Shown here: positions 24,507-33,320 of the stretch, piece after piece
Numbering within the stretch: position 1 is the stretch's first letter
Layout: each line of letters opens with the position of its first letter
Source: Oscillospiraceae bacterium
GTDB taxonomy: Bacteria; Bacillota; Clostridia; Oscillospirales; Oscillospiraceae
Length of the DNA: 64,000 nt
Reading direction: 5' to 3'
Assembly (NCBI GenBank): GCA_021768185.1
Contig: JAETNP010000010.1
Location: 1-64,000 of the forward strand
The notes under the pieces: generated by a model
What the model was told of the DNA's origin: nothing
Database searches by the model: none
The model's input: only the letters and a program-made list of their open reading frames with translations
Position numbers and translations under genes: made by a program

Positions 24507-24613
24507 ATTATCTCTGAATGAAAAATTCGGAGATGACACATTTGATTTAAGCCGTTTTGTTCGCCGCCGTTTACGGCGGCAGCTGCAAAACATGGCGTAT
24601 ATTACTTCCGATT
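24507..24613. repeat. Structured dispersed repeat, family B copy 1
   Basis: In order: an imperfect hairpin (24510-24535), the linker TTTGATTTAAGCCG, then a nested hairpin with outer arms GTTTTG/CAAAAC and inner arms CGCCGCCGT/ACGGCGG. CATGGCGTATATTACTTCCGA follows, where the copy stops. Copies 2 and 3 lie at 42283 and 58976. Confidence 0.7.
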
Positions 24614-24618
24614 TCCTG

Positions 24619-24650
24619 AACACGCCGCCCGGCTAAACGGGCGGCGTGTT
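24619..24650 (+). terminator. Terminator downstream of rsmA
   Basis: AACACGCCGCCCG pairs with CGGGCGGCGTGTT around GCTAAA, followed by TGTTTG. A half copy of repeat family A follows at 24656-24679. No gene is visible between here and 24857. Confidence 0.8.
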
Positions 24651-24655
24651 TGTTT

Positions 24656-24679
24656 GAGAGAAAAAGTATCAAAAAGAGC
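24656..24679. repeat. Palindromic repeat, family A, half copy
   Basis: GAGAGAAAAAGTATC followed by AAAAAGAGC is identical to the right arm and tail of the copy at 21918-21953; the left arm is missing. Confidence 0.6.
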
Positions 24680-24794
24680 CGGGACGGCTTACGGGTGACG
24701 GAAGTACGCTTTTCATCGGAGAATCGTATGAGATGCTGCCAGTGACAGACCTCCGGTTTTGCCGGAAGCTTGACTCCGCCGCCGTATTTTCCCG

Positions 24795-24823
24795 TTGTCA
24801 GCGCCGGGGGTTTGTGGTACAAT
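24795..24823 (+). promoter_or_regulatory. Promoter of the secreted-protein gene
   Basis: TTGTCA (24795-24800), 17 bp, TACAAT (24818-24823), 35 bp upstream of the GTG start. Confidence 0.7.
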
Positions 24824-24857
24824 GCTCCTATAGTACTTTCAGAGAGGAGGCCCTGCC

Positions 24858-25952
24858 GTGAAAACATGCCTGCGCCGGACGGCAGCTTTGCTGATGGCCG
24901 TTCTGCTGCTGGTCCTGCTGGGCCCCGGACCCGGCCTGGCCTCCGGAAGCGGGGTCTACTTTACCGCCGCCAACGAACAGCTCATGGAGCTGAACAGCGA
25001 GACCATGCCCTTTTACTCCAACGGCGTGCTCTACGTCTCCAGCCGCGTCTTCGAGGGCGGAGAGCTGGGACTGTCCTATGGCCGGAACACTACTTTGGGG
25101 CTGGCCACCCTGTACCGGCAGGGCAGCAATATGGACCTGCGCTTTGATATCGCGGGACAGGTGGTCTATGATAAAGAGTACAACATGTATAACGGCTATG
25201 CCATTGAGCGCGGAGGCGTCGTGTTCTTTCCCCTGGAGCTGGTCTGCCGATATTTCCGGCTGTCCTGGAGCTATAATGAGACAAATACGGCGCCGCTGAT
25301 TCGGGTGAAGAGCGACAGCGTGATCCTCAGTGACGCGGATTTTATCAATGCCGCGACTACCCTTATGCAAGGCCGCTATGATGATTTCGAGCGGGCCTCC
25401 TCCTCTCGTCCTTCCGTTACCCCTGACCCGCCCGCTTCTGTTGACCCGCCGGTGCAGGCGGCGGAGGGACAGAAGGTTTATCTCATTTTTGACGGAGGAG
25501 ACGCCCGGGAAATTCTTCCTGTTCTGGGCGAGGCCCAGGGCACCTTCCTGCTGACTGCCGAGCAGATGGCCGACGGCGACCTGCTGCGGGCGCTGGCAGC
25601 CGGGGGCCACGCTCCGGTCCTCCGCCTCCAGGGGGAGACCCCAGAGGAACGGGCGGAAGAGCTCCGGCAGGGCCGGGAGGCGCTGTGGCAGGCCGCGTGC
25701 AGCTGGCTGGAGCTGGCCTGGTACGAGGGCGGGGAAGAGCCCCTTCTGGCAGAGAACGGCTTCCAGCAGGTGCAGGCGGCGATAGATGCCTCCGAGGAGA
25801 CCGCCTCCGGGCTGCTGCGCTCTGTGGGACGGCACCGGGAGGACGTAGCGGTCTACTGGGGGCCGGAGGGACGGACCGGGACCCTGGAGGACGCGCTGGA
25901 CGCTCTGCGGGAGGCCCGTTACCGCCTGAGCACCTGGCGGCTGACGGCATAG
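24858..25952 (+). CDS. Secreted protein: CuAO-N-like domain plus degenerate deacetylase-like domain
   Basis: 364 aa with a signal peptide (ALLMAVLLLVLLGPGPGLA). Residues about 30-165 resemble the copper-amine-oxidase N-terminal-like wall/stalk domain. After a proline-rich linker, residues about 205-350 resemble a NodB polysaccharide deacetylase: VYLIFDGGDAREILPVL stands where active enzymes have TFDDGP, and TFLLTAEQM where they have TFFLTG. The Asp pair and the His-x-x-x-His metal ligands are missing, so catalysis is unlikely. The start is GTG 24858 behind GAGAGGAGG. A role in cell-wall binding is possible but inferred. Confidence 0.65.
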   Translation: MKTCLRRTAALLMAVLLLVLLGPGPGLASGSGVYFTAANEQLMELNSETMPFYSNGVLYVSSRVFEGGELGLSYGRNTTLGLATLYRQGSNMDLRFDIAGQVVYDKEYNMYNGYAIERGGVVFFPLELVCRYFRLSWSYNETNTAPLIRVKSDSVILSDADFINAATTLMQGRYDDFERASSSRPSVTPDPPASVDPPVQAAEGQKVYLIFDGGDAREILPVLGEAQGTFLLTAEQMADGDLLRALAAGGHAPVLRLQGETPEERAEELRQGREALWQAACSWLELAWYEGGEEPLLAENGFQQVQAAIDASEETASGLLRSVGRHREDVAVYWGPEGRTGTLEDALDALREARYRLSTWRLTA

Positions 25953-26066
25953 GGCCTGTAATTTACAGAAAGTTCAAGAAAAAATCCCCATAGTGGGTAT
26001 AATTGGAATCAATACTGTGGAGAAGTCCCTGTTCCGGCGGACTGTGCCGGGGGACGGGAGGAGAAC

Positions 26067-26768
26067 ATGGCAAGAAAGATTCTGGTGGTGGAGGACGACC
26101 ACAATATTTCCGATCTGATTCGCATGTATCTGGAGAAGGAAGGCTTTGAGATCCAGACGGTCTTTGACGGCGGCAGCGCCGTGGAGACCTTCCGGGCCTG
26201 GCAGCCGGACATGGTGCTGCTGGATCTGATGCTGCCGGTGATGGACGGCTGGGCGGTGTGTGGAAAGATCCGTGAGACCAGCCGCACGCCTATCATCATG
26301 ATTACGGCCAAGAGCGAGGTTTTTGACCGCATCCAGGGCCTGGAGATGGGGGCGGACGACTACATTGTCAAGCCCTTTGAGATGAAGGAGCTGATTGCCC
26401 GTATCAACGCGGTGCTCCGCCGGACGGAGATTCCGGAGGACACCCGGAAGCGGCTGGTCTTTGATAAGCTGGAGATCAATCTGGACTCCTATGAGCTGAT
26501 GGTGGACGGGAAGAAGGTGGATACGCCTCCCAAGGAGCTGGAGCTGCTGTATCATCTCGCCTCCACGCCTAACCGGGTATATACCCGGAATCAGCTCCTG
26601 GATGAGGTCTGGGGGTTCGACTATTTCGGCGACAGCCGGACGGTGGATGTTCATATCAAGCGGCTCCGGGAAAAGGTGGAGAATGTCTCCGACCAATGGG
26701 CTCTTAAAACTGTCTGGGGGGTTGGATATAAGTTCGAGGTGACGCCGCCCAAGGCAAAGCAGGGATAA
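26067..26768 (+). CDS. OmpR/PhoB-type response regulator
   Basis: A 233-aa protein. The receiver domain (1-120) has acidic pocket ED/D at 10-11, the phosphorylated D53 in LLDLMLPVMDG and K in VKPFEMKEL. A winged-helix DNA-binding domain covers about 130-228 (YTRNQLLDEVWGFDYFGDSRTVDVHIKRLREK). A 13-nt perfect palindrome, CTGTAA-T-TTACAG, is upstream at 25956-25968 and a TATAAT box at 25998-26003. The matching kinase gene is 616 bp downstream. Confidence 0.95.
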   Translation: MARKILVVEDDHNISDLIRMYLEKEGFEIQTVFDGGSAVETFRAWQPDMVLLDLMLPVMDGWAVCGKIRETSRTPIIMITAKSEVFDRIQGLEMGADDYIVKPFEMKELIARINAVLRRTEIPEDTRKRLVFDKLEINLDSYELMVDGKKVDTPPKELELLYHLASTPNRVYTRNQLLDEVWGFDYFGDSRTVDVHIKRLREKVENVSDQWALKTVWGVGYKFEVTPPKAKQG

Positions 26769-26840
26769 TCTGCGGCCCCTGCGGGGCCGCCCCGGCTCTA
26801 ATCTATCAATTAGATTCGCCGCCTCGCCGGCGGCAGGGGC

Positions 26841-26876
26841 CTACTTTTCCCGCGCGGGAAAAGTAGCAAAAGAGCG
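26841..26876. repeat. Palindromic repeat, family A copy 3
   Basis: A 12-bp perfect inverted repeat with arms CTACTTTTCCCG (26841-26852, 26855-26866), then CAAAAGAGCG. Confidence 0.7.
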
Positions 26877-27267
26877 CTCAAGGAACTACGTTCCTTGAGA
26901 ATCTTCCTTCATTACGGGGGAATTGATTTGCACAACCTGGTTCTCCGTTCTCCAGTTGGCTCGCATCAGAACCTGCCGGACTTCTGCGTCTACCCACGGA
27001 TTCTAACGGAAGATTTCGCTGCGGCGCCGCTTCTATAACCAGTGCTCGTCCATCGCCAGCAATGCGGCAGAATGGGGAAGTCCTTGTCACGCACCCCGGG
27101 GAGTTCGCCCCGCTATACGGTAGGGACTGCCGACAACCACGCTAAAATAGACGCAGAAGGGGAACGAAGCGGATGGAAGTGCGGTAGACAAAACCGACTG
27201 TGCCTTGGGCGCAAAACTAATCAAAAAATAAGGGATTCTTAAACCGCCAGGTTTAAGTGACTTTTTG

Positions 27268-27295
27268 CCTACTTTTTGTTCACACAAAAAGTAGG
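27268..27295. repeat. Palindromic repeat, family A copy 4
   Basis: A 12-bp perfect inverted repeat with arms CCTACTTTTTGT (27268-27279, 27284-27295) around TCAC. Confidence 0.7.
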
Positions 27296-27384
27296 TCCGG
27301 GGTCCGGGGGCGGATAGCCCCCGGGCTATCGAATCGAAACAACTGCCGTGCCGCGCGGAGCGCGGCAAAGAAGGAGCCATCCAT

Positions 27385-28830
27385 ATGAAAAAATTCAAGG
27401 GCATCTACTGGCGGACCTTCACCGTCACCGTCGGCATGGTGGCACTGACGCTGGTCCTGCTGGGGGCGTCCTTTTTTTCCCTGACCTACAGCTACATCAT
27501 GACGGAGAAAAGAAGCGAGCTGAGGGACCGGGCCGAAATCATCGCCCAAATGGCCCTGGACGCCTACGCCAAGGCCGGCTCCTGGCTGGCCCAGCAGGAT
27601 GACCTGCGCACCATGGTGGGCGTGGCCCAGCGAATGAGCGGTACCGACTTCCTTATCTGGATTCCCCAGGAGGGCGAATTCCTGGGCACCAGCTCCGAGC
27701 TGAACAATCAGAAAATCTCCCTCCCTGAAGCCATGTACCAGAAACTGGCCAAGGGAGAGGTCTATATGGGCGTGTCCACCCTGGGGTTCTATGAAAAGCC
27801 CCGCGCCGTGGTGGCCGTACCCGCCCGCACAGAGGGCTGGGTGGAGATCGGCCCCGTGCTGGCCATCGCGGAACCTAACTCCATGACCGAGATGTGGCGG
27901 GCCTTCCTGGGCATCTTCGGCATGACCGCCGTTACCGTGCTGCTCATCGCCTTTGTGGCTACCGCGACCACTACTATGCAGCAGACCAAGCCCATCCGGG
28001 ACATGGCCTCCGCCTCCCGAAAATTTGCCGAGGGCAATTTTGACGCCCGAGTCCACAACACCGGCCGGGACGATGAGATCGGGGAACTCATCGACTCCTT
28101 TAACTCCATGGCCGACTCCCTGCAAAAAACCGAGCAGCAGCGCCGGGAATTCATCGCCAACATCTCCCATGAGCTGAAAACCCCTATGACCACCATCGCC
28201 GGTTACGCCGACGGCATCCTGGATGGGGTCATCTCCCCGGAGGAGGAACGGCAGTACCTGACCATCATCTCCGATGAGAGCCGCCGTCTGGCCCGGCTGG
28301 TCCGCCGGATGCTGGACGTGAGCCAGCTCCAGAGCATGGACCTCATTATGCAGAAGACCCCCTTCGACCTCTCCGAGTCCATGCGCCGGGTGCTGGTGAG
28401 CATGGAGAAAAAAATCACCAGCCGGGGGCTGGACGTGGACGTGGAGATCCCCGAGGACCCGGTGATGGTCCTGGGGGACAACGACCTGCTGACCCAGGTG
28501 GTCTACAACCTGCTGGAAAACGCCGCCAAATTCGCCTCCCAGGGCAGCACCCTCTTCCTGGGACTGGAGCGGAAGGGCGAGAAAGCGGTGGTCACCGTGC
28601 GCAACACGGGACAGACCATCTCGCCGGAGGAGCTGCCCCTGCTGTTCGAGCGATTCCACAAGTCGGACCGCTCCCGCAGCGAGGACAAGGACGGCGTGGG
28701 ATTGGGCCTGTATATCGTGCGGACCATCCTGGAGCAGCACCGGGAAAAAATTACCGCCGCCAGCGAGGACGGCGTGACCACCTTCTCTTTTACCGTCCAG
28801 CTGGCGGAGGAGAGCGGGAAGAATGTGTGA
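27385..28830 (+). CDS. Membrane sensor histidine kinase
   Basis: A 481-aa kinase. A transmembrane segment at about 10-32 is followed by an extracellular sensor domain (about 33-170), a second membrane segment (172-194), HAMP (195-250), HisKA with H262 in NISHELKTPM, and HATPase (N-box NLLENAAKFA, G-box GVGLGLYIV). It should autophosphorylate and pass phosphate to D53 of the regulator upstream. The next gene, a membrane HtrA protease, starts 12 bp downstream, suggesting an envelope-stress system of CssRS/HtrA type. Confidence 0.93.
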   Translation: MKKFKGIYWRTFTVTVGMVALTLVLLGASFFSLTYSYIMTEKRSELRDRAEIIAQMALDAYAKAGSWLAQQDDLRTMVGVAQRMSGTDFLIWIPQEGEFLGTSSELNNQKISLPEAMYQKLAKGEVYMGVSTLGFYEKPRAVVAVPARTEGWVEIGPVLAIAEPNSMTEMWRAFLGIFGMTAVTVLLIAFVATATTTMQQTKPIRDMASASRKFAEGNFDARVHNTGRDDEIGELIDSFNSMADSLQKTEQQRREFIANISHELKTPMTTIAGYADGILDGVISPEEERQYLTIISDESRRLARLVRRMLDVSQLQSMDLIMQKTPFDLSESMRRVLVSMEKKITSRGLDVDVEIPEDPVMVLGDNDLLTQVVYNLLENAAKFASQGSTLFLGLERKGEKAVVTVRNTGQTISPEELPLLFERFHKSDRSRSEDKDGVGLGLYIVRTILEQHREKITAASEDGVTTFSFTVQLAEESGKNV

Positions 28831-28842
28831 GGAAGCGGAAGC

Positions 28843-30231
28843 ATGGAAGATCTTTGGAGGGAAAACAGGATCGCCCCTGAGAGCGAGGTCGTTCTGACCT
28901 ATCGCCAGCCGGATGAGGCGGAACCGGTGGTGTTGCGCTATGAGCGGGAGCTGCCTGCGTGTATGCAGCCCAAGATAATGGAGAACTGGAGGGGAGACCC
29001 CTTCTTTCCCCAGGGGGCCAACCCACTGAATCCACCGGAAAAACCCCGGGCGCGGTGGGGTGTGCGCGTGTATGTGGGCATGTCCCTGCTGGTGATTCTG
29101 ATCTGCCTGGGAGTGGGCATCTGGTACGTGGGAGAGTATGGCTGGGCCCTGCCCGGGAACAAGGTCCCGGACACCCGCCCCGGAACGGATGAGCGAATTC
29201 CCTGGGAGGACGACTATTATTGGGATTTCGAGGAGCCGGAAAATACCGCCATTACCATTCCCAGCTATCCCACCGGCGGGGAGGCGCGGCTGAGCCTCTC
29301 CTCCGCCGGGGATCTGCCGGTTCTGACCCCCCAGCAGATCTATGACCGGGTGACGCCCTCGGTGGTGGCCGTGCTGGGCCGGGAGGAGGCGTACAGCTCC
29401 ATGGTCAGCGTGGGCACCGGCGTGATCTTCTCTCCGGACGGATACATCATTACCAACTGCCATGTCATTGCCGGGTGCAGCAACTGCACGGTACTGGTGA
29501 CCGACGTCCACGGAGTGGACGCAAGGTACGACGCCAAGGTGGTGGGCTACGACGAGGACGCGGACCTTGCGGTATTGAAGGTGGAGGCCGAGGGGCTTCC
29601 GGCGGCGGAATTCGGCGTGTCCGACGACCTGCGGGTGGGAGACCCGGTGTACGCCATCGGCAATCCCCTGGGGGTAGAGCTGCGAAACACCCTGACAGAC
29701 GGCATCGTCTCCGCCATCAACCGGAATGTGGACGTGGACGGCGTGGCCATGACGCTGCTCCAGACCACCGCCGCCCTGAACTCCGGCAACTCCGGCGGGC
29801 CCCTGATCAACCAGTATGGGCAGGTCATCGGCATCAATACCATCAAAATGATGAGCCGGTATGATACCATTGAGGGCTTGGGGTTCGCCATTCCCTCCAG
29901 CCTGGCCCTGCGCTGGGTGAACGAACTCATTGAGTTCGGGGAGCTCCAGCCCCAGCCGGTGCTGGGGGTCACAGTCAACCGCATTCCCCAGACTCTGCCG
30001 GATGGCACTGTCGGGCTGCGGCTGGAGGACATCACCGAGGGCCTCAGCGGCGACCGGGCGGGCCTCCGGGCCGGGGATTACCTGGTGGGCTTTGCCGGGC
30101 AGGACGTGGTCAGCTACCAGCAGCTGCTGAACATCCGCCGGGGCCTGCGGGTGGGCGACGAGGTGGCCGTCCGGGTCTACCGGGAGGGTCAGTACCTGGA
30201 GATGACCATGATCATGATGGCGGAGTCGTAG
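28843..30231 (+). CDS. Membrane-anchored HtrA/DegP-type serine protease
   Basis: 462 aa. An unusual cytosolic N-terminal segment (1-75) comes before one transmembrane helix (about 77-97) and an acidic linker. The trypsin-like domain has H207 (TNCHVIAG), D241 (DADLAVL) and S317 (GNSGGP). A C-terminal PDZ domain covers about 365-455. It should degrade or refold damaged proteins at the outer membrane face. It is co-transcribed with the kinase, which probably controls it. It ends in a terminator at 30287. Confidence 0.93.
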   Translation: MEDLWRENRIAPESEVVLTYRQPDEAEPVVLRYERELPACMQPKIMENWRGDPFFPQGANPLNPPEKPRARWGVRVYVGMSLLVILICLGVGIWYVGEYGWALPGNKVPDTRPGTDERIPWEDDYYWDFEEPENTAITIPSYPTGGEARLSLSSAGDLPVLTPQQIYDRVTPSVVAVLGREEAYSSMVSVGTGVIFSPDGYIITNCHVIAGCSNCTVLVTDVHGVDARYDAKVVGYDEDADLAVLKVEAEGLPAAEFGVSDDLRVGDPVYAIGNPLGVELRNTLTDGIVSAINRNVDVDGVAMTLLQTTAALNSGNSGGPLINQYGQVIGINTIKMMSRYDTIEGLGFAIPSSLALRWVNELIEFGELQPQPVLGVTVNRIPQTLPDGTVGLRLEDITEGLSGDRAGLRAGDYLVGFAGQDVVSYQQLLNIRRGLRVGDEVAVRVYREGQYLEMTMIMMAES

Positions 30232-30286
30232 GATGGAAGCGGCTCCGGAGCGGGCCCGCAGAGGCGGTTTACAAGTTGACTGTGCA

Positions 30287-30319
30287 AAAAGGCAGGAAAG
30301 CGATACTTTCCTGCCTTTT
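30287..30319 (+). terminator. Terminator after the HtrA gene
   Basis: AAAAGGCAGGAAAG pairs with CTTTCCTGCCTTTT around CGATA. Confidence 0.85.
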
Positions 30320-30426
30320 CGTCTAAGAAGTGAGCTGTGCAACCTCCGGTTGCACATATGGAAAGCGCAGATGGTTTATTTTGGACGCCGAATTTTATAT
30401 CATGATGAAAGATAAAGGAGAATCCC

Positions 30427-30891
30427 ATGGAGTGCTGCAATAAATTGATCTGTCTGCGAAAGAGGCGGGGACTGACTCAGCAGGAATTGGCCGAGGCGGT
30501 AAACGTATCCCGGCAGGCGATATCAAAATGGGAGCTGGGTGCTGTAACGCCATCTATTGAGAATCTGCGGAACCTGAGCGCGCTATACGGCGTGCCGGTG
30601 GACCTGCTGCTGAATGACGCGCTGGATCTTCCGGATGTAAACGCCGCTTTACCGGAAGGACCGGCGCAGCCAGGCGGGGAGGGGCCTCTCGGCGATGAGA
30701 TCAAAAAGGAGATCTCCAGTCTGAAGAAATGGATGATCGCTCTTGTCGCGGTGGTTGCCGTCCTTGTTTTGGCGGTGACGGTCTACATAGTGGGTACTCT
30801 CCGGGAAGGAAGTGATGCGATTCCACTTAACGAGTTGGAGCAGGAGTACGTAGGGTTTTCTTTTGATGGAGAATTCAATACTGGCTGGTAG
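30427..30891 (+). CDS. XRE-family regulator with a C-terminal membrane helix
   Basis: 154 aa. The N-terminal helix-turn-helix (LICLRKRRGLTQQELAEAVNVSRQAISKWE) is canonical. After a linker there is one transmembrane segment at about 100-121 (WMIALVAVVAVLVLAVTVYIV) and a short outer tail. Membrane-tethered XRE regulators may sense an envelope signal directly; that is inference. AAAGGAGAATCCC precedes the ATG. It is 21 bp ahead of the GDPD-like gene, so probably in the same unit. Confidence 0.85.
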   Translation: MECCNKLICLRKRRGLTQQELAEAVNVSRQAISKWELGAVTPSIENLRNLSALYGVPVDLLLNDALDLPDVNAALPEGPAQPGGEGPLGDEIKKEISSLKKWMIALVAVVAVLVLAVTVYIVGTLREGSDAIPLNELEQEYVGFSFDGEFNTGW

Positions 30892-30911
30892 AAAGGAGGT
30901 GTACCGCACAA

Positions 30912-31934
30912 ATGCAGCGTCTGAGAGCAGAATATCCGCTGGCTGTTCTCACGCTTTCCTTTGGGGTGCTCTTGCTCTTGGCGGCGGTGGTTTTTCTGGA
31001 AAACCGCCGCATCGCAGAGCTGGAACGTGAGCTGCAGGAGGCCCGGATGGAGCTGGGGCGGGCGCAGCTGGAGGCGGCGCGGAGCTGGGCGGTCCAGCCC
31101 ATCGAAGGACCGGAAGCGGGGAATACCGTCCCGGACGAAGCGGCCCCCGGCGAGGGGCTCTCCGCGGCGGACATTCTGGCCGGGACCCGGATCATCGCCC
31201 ACGGCATGGGCGCTTTGGAGGACGTCTGGACTGAGGGCAGCGCGCCGCTGAACTGCCTGGAGGGCTTTCTGGAGCGGTATGCTGCGGGAGTACGGGTATT
31301 CGAGGCTGATCTGCGCCTGACGCGGGACGGCAAGGTGGTCCTCCGCCACGACTGGTGGCCCGATGACTGGCAGGAGGGGATCAACGGGTCCGCTGTGCCC
31401 ACCCGGGAGGAATTCCTGTCCAAGCCCATTTTCGGCGTATATACGCCCCTCTCCTTCCGGGATCTGCTGTTACTGCTGGAGGAATACCCCGATGTCTGTG
31501 TGATTACGGACACCAAGTTTACCGACCCCGATGTGATCTTTATCGAGTTCGAGTCCATGCTGGCAGACGCCCGGGCCCTCGACCGGCTTGGCCTGTTTGA
31601 GCGGATCGTCATCCAGCTCTATAGTGGGGTCATGCGTCAATGCCTGGACAACATCTACCCGTTCCCTCACCGGATATACACCCTGTATGCGGAAGGGTTT
31701 GAGCAGACCTCCGCCGCCTTCCGGGAGCGGGCCACATACTGCGCGGAGAAGGGCATCGAAGGGATTGCCATCTGGGAAGACTGGTGGGATCCAGTATACG
31801 CGTCCATCGCCCGGGAGTATGGGCTGGCGGTCTACGTCCATACTGTCAATGACACCGCAGCCGCACGTACGCTGCTGGAGCAGGGCGTGGCCGCCGTATA
31901 TACCGACATCCTTACGCCCGTAGACATGGCGTGA
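30912..31934 (+). CDS. Membrane-anchored glycerophosphodiester phosphodiesterase-like protein
   Basis: 340 aa with an N-terminal signal anchor (about 8-28), a coiled region, and a GDPD TIM-barrel from about 92. IIAHGMGALE replaces the usual AHRG, E/D ligands are in VFEADLRLTRDGKVVLRHD, and TDTKF stands for the usual E-x-K. The barrel ends with VYVHTVNDTAAARTLLEQGVAAVYTDI. The substitutions suggest altered substrate, not glycerophosphodiesters proper. It should act outside the membrane, perhaps on phospholipid head groups or teichoic acid. Confidence 0.8.
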   Translation: MQRLRAEYPLAVLTLSFGVLLLLAAVVFLENRRIAELERELQEARMELGRAQLEAARSWAVQPIEGPEAGNTVPDEAAPGEGLSAADILAGTRIIAHGMGALEDVWTEGSAPLNCLEGFLERYAAGVRVFEADLRLTRDGKVVLRHDWWPDDWQEGINGSAVPTREEFLSKPIFGVYTPLSFRDLLLLLEEYPDVCVITDTKFTDPDVIFIEFESMLADARALDRLGLFERIVIQLYSGVMRQCLDNIYPFPHRIYTLYAEGFEQTSAAFRERATYCAEKGIEGIAIWEDWWDPVYASIAREYGLAVYVHTVNDTAAARTLLEQGVAAVYTDILTPVDMA

Positions 31935-31997
31935 TACTTTTTATCGCGCGAAAAAACATCGGTTGTTTAATCATACAATATAGAAAGGAAATCGCCC

Positions 31998-32378
31998 ATG
32001 GACCCCGCTGTACTCTTCTTTTTTGAAAAGGACCCCGCCGCTCTGCCGCTGTATGAGGCGTTTGAGCGGGCGGTCTGTGAGTTGGTCCCCAATGTGGGAA
32101 TCAAGGTCCAGAAGACCCAGATCACCTACACCAACCCGCGGGTGTTTGCTGCCGTATCCTTCCTGCCCGCCCGGCGGAAAGCCCTGCGGCCGGAGCACTA
32201 CATCACCGTCACCCTGGGGCTGAACCGGCGGCTGGACTCCCCCAGGGTGGATGCGGCCTCGGAGCCCTATCCCGCCCGGTGGACCCACCACCTGCTGATT
32301 TCCTCGACGGAGGAGATCGACGGGGAGCTGCTGGGCTGGGTGGCGGAGGCCGCCGCCTTTGCCGCGTCAAAACGATAA
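31998..32378 (+). CDS. DUF5655-like protein
   Basis: A 126-aa cytosolic protein with the family phrasing VQKTQITYTNPRVFAAVSFLP, then PEHYITVTLGLN and a WTHHLLI segment. These are typical of DUF5655. AAGGAAATCGCCC precedes the ATG. The function is unknown. Confidence 0.75.
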   Translation: MDPAVLFFFEKDPAALPLYEAFERAVCELVPNVGIKVQKTQITYTNPRVFAAVSFLPARRKALRPEHYITVTLGLNRRLDSPRVDAASEPYPARWTHHLLISSTEEIDGELLGWVAEAAAFAASKR

Positions 32379-32412
32379 AAAAGTCCGTCCGGAATCCGGA
32401 CGGACCTTTTTT
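32377..32412. terminator. Bidirectional terminator between DUF5655 gene and nagB
   Basis: AAAAAAGTCCGTCCGGA pairs with TCCGGACGGACCTTTTTT with one mismatch; T runs on both strands serve the two convergent genes. Confidence 0.88.
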
Positions 32413-32422
32413 ATCGTTTGTA

Positions 32423-33157
32423 TTACTTCTCCAGCAGCTTGCTCAGGGCCGGACGATCACCTACCAGGGTGACGTAGGGGTGCAGCTGGAGGATGGAGGC
32501 GGGTACCTGGGGAGTGATGGGGCCGGCAAAAGCCTCCTTCACGATGTCAGCCTTGTCCTCGCCGCTGATGACCAGCAGGATCTTCCGGGCCATCATGATG
32601 GACTTGATGCCCATGGTCATGGCCTGACGGGGCACCTCGTCGGGGGAAGCAAAGAAGCGGGAGTTGGCCTGAATGGTGCGCTCGGTGAGGTTCACCACGT
32701 GGGTCTCCTGCTCAAAGGCCTGGCCGGGCTCGTTGAAGCCGATGTGGCCGTTGTGGCCGATGCCCAGCACCTGGATGTCGATGCCGCCCATGTCGCGGAT
32801 GACCTTGTTGTACCACTGGCACTCCGCCTGGGGGTCGGCGGCCAGGCCGTCGGGTACGTTGGTGTTGGCGGGGTTGATGTTCACGTGGTCGAAGAGGTTC
32901 TCCTGCATGAAATGCCGGTAGCTCTGCTCATGGGTGGGCTCCAGGCCCACGTACTCATCCAGGTTCACGGTCTTGATTTCGGAGAAGTCCAGGTCGCCCT
33001 TCTTGTACCAGTCGATGAGCTGGTGATACATCCCCACGGGGCTGGAGCCGGTGGCGAGGCCCACCACGCTGTTGGGCTTGAGGATGATCTGGGCGGAGAG
33101 GATATTGGCCGCCTTGCGGCTCATGGTCCGATAATCTTCGGTCATGTAGATCTTCAT
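32423..33157 (-). CDS. nagB: Glucosamine-6-phosphate deaminase
   Basis: A 244-aa enzyme converting glucosamine-6-phosphate to fructose-6-phosphate and ammonia. Family motifs: GLATGSSPVGMY, TVNLDEYVGL with the catalytic Asp, and GIGHNGHIGFNEP with the active-site His. The length is usual. It stands alone with its own promoter; no nagA is adjacent. Confidence 0.95.
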   Translation of the reverse strand: MKIYMTEDYRTMSRKAANILSAQIILKPNSVVGLATGSSPVGMYHQLIDWYKKGDLDFSEIKTVNLDEYVGLEPTHEQSYRHFMQENLFDHVNINPANTNVPDGLAADPQAECQWYNKVIRDMGGIDIQVLGIGHNGHIGFNEPGQAFEQETHVVNLTERTIQANSRFFASPDEVPRQAMTMGIKSIMMARKILLVISGEDKADIVKEAFAGPITPQVPASILQLHPYVTLVGDRPALSKLLEK

Positions 33158-33227
33158 GGTTTATGTACGCTCCTTTATAGTTGATGATGACCGTTTCGAT
33201 CACCGCTGAGAAAAAGATACCAGTTAA

Positions 33228-33256
33228 ATTGTATAAGAAACCCCACGGTTTGTCAA
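33228..33256 (-). promoter_or_regulatory. Promoter of nagB
   Basis: On the minus strand TTGACA (33251-33256), 17 bp, TACAAT (33228-33233), about 70 bp upstream of the start. Confidence 0.8.
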
Positions 33257-33320
33257 TGGCAACTTGGCGGTTTTGCAAAGATTCACAAAATTTGCCAAGA
33301 AGCCGCCAGCTTTCCCGCGG

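Larger units (their letters stand above)
26769..27384. other. Long non-coding insertion between regulator and kinase genes
   Basis: 616 bp without a convincing gene. It contains a GCGGCCCC/GGGGCCGC hairpin just after the regulator, two copies of repeat family A (26841-26866 and 27268-27295), a short AAGGAAC/GTTCCTT inverted repeat near 26880-26897 and other small palindromes. Short frames inside lack ribosome-binding sites and protein-like composition. Two-component genes are normally adjacent, so this looks like accumulated repeat sequence. Confidence 0.6.

Noticed and set aside
25956..25968. Palindrome CTGTAA-T-TTACAG as a PhoB-type box
   Set aside because: It is a single site and the regulator's DNA target is unknown. 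It is recorded with the regulator gene but not called as an operator.
27280..30357. A 1025-codon open frame on the minus strand
   Set aside because: It is antisense to the kinase and HtrA genes, has His/Gln/Gly-rich non-protein composition and arises from the high GC content. The same applies to the 874-codon frame at 36982-39606 and the long frames antisense to sugar genes.
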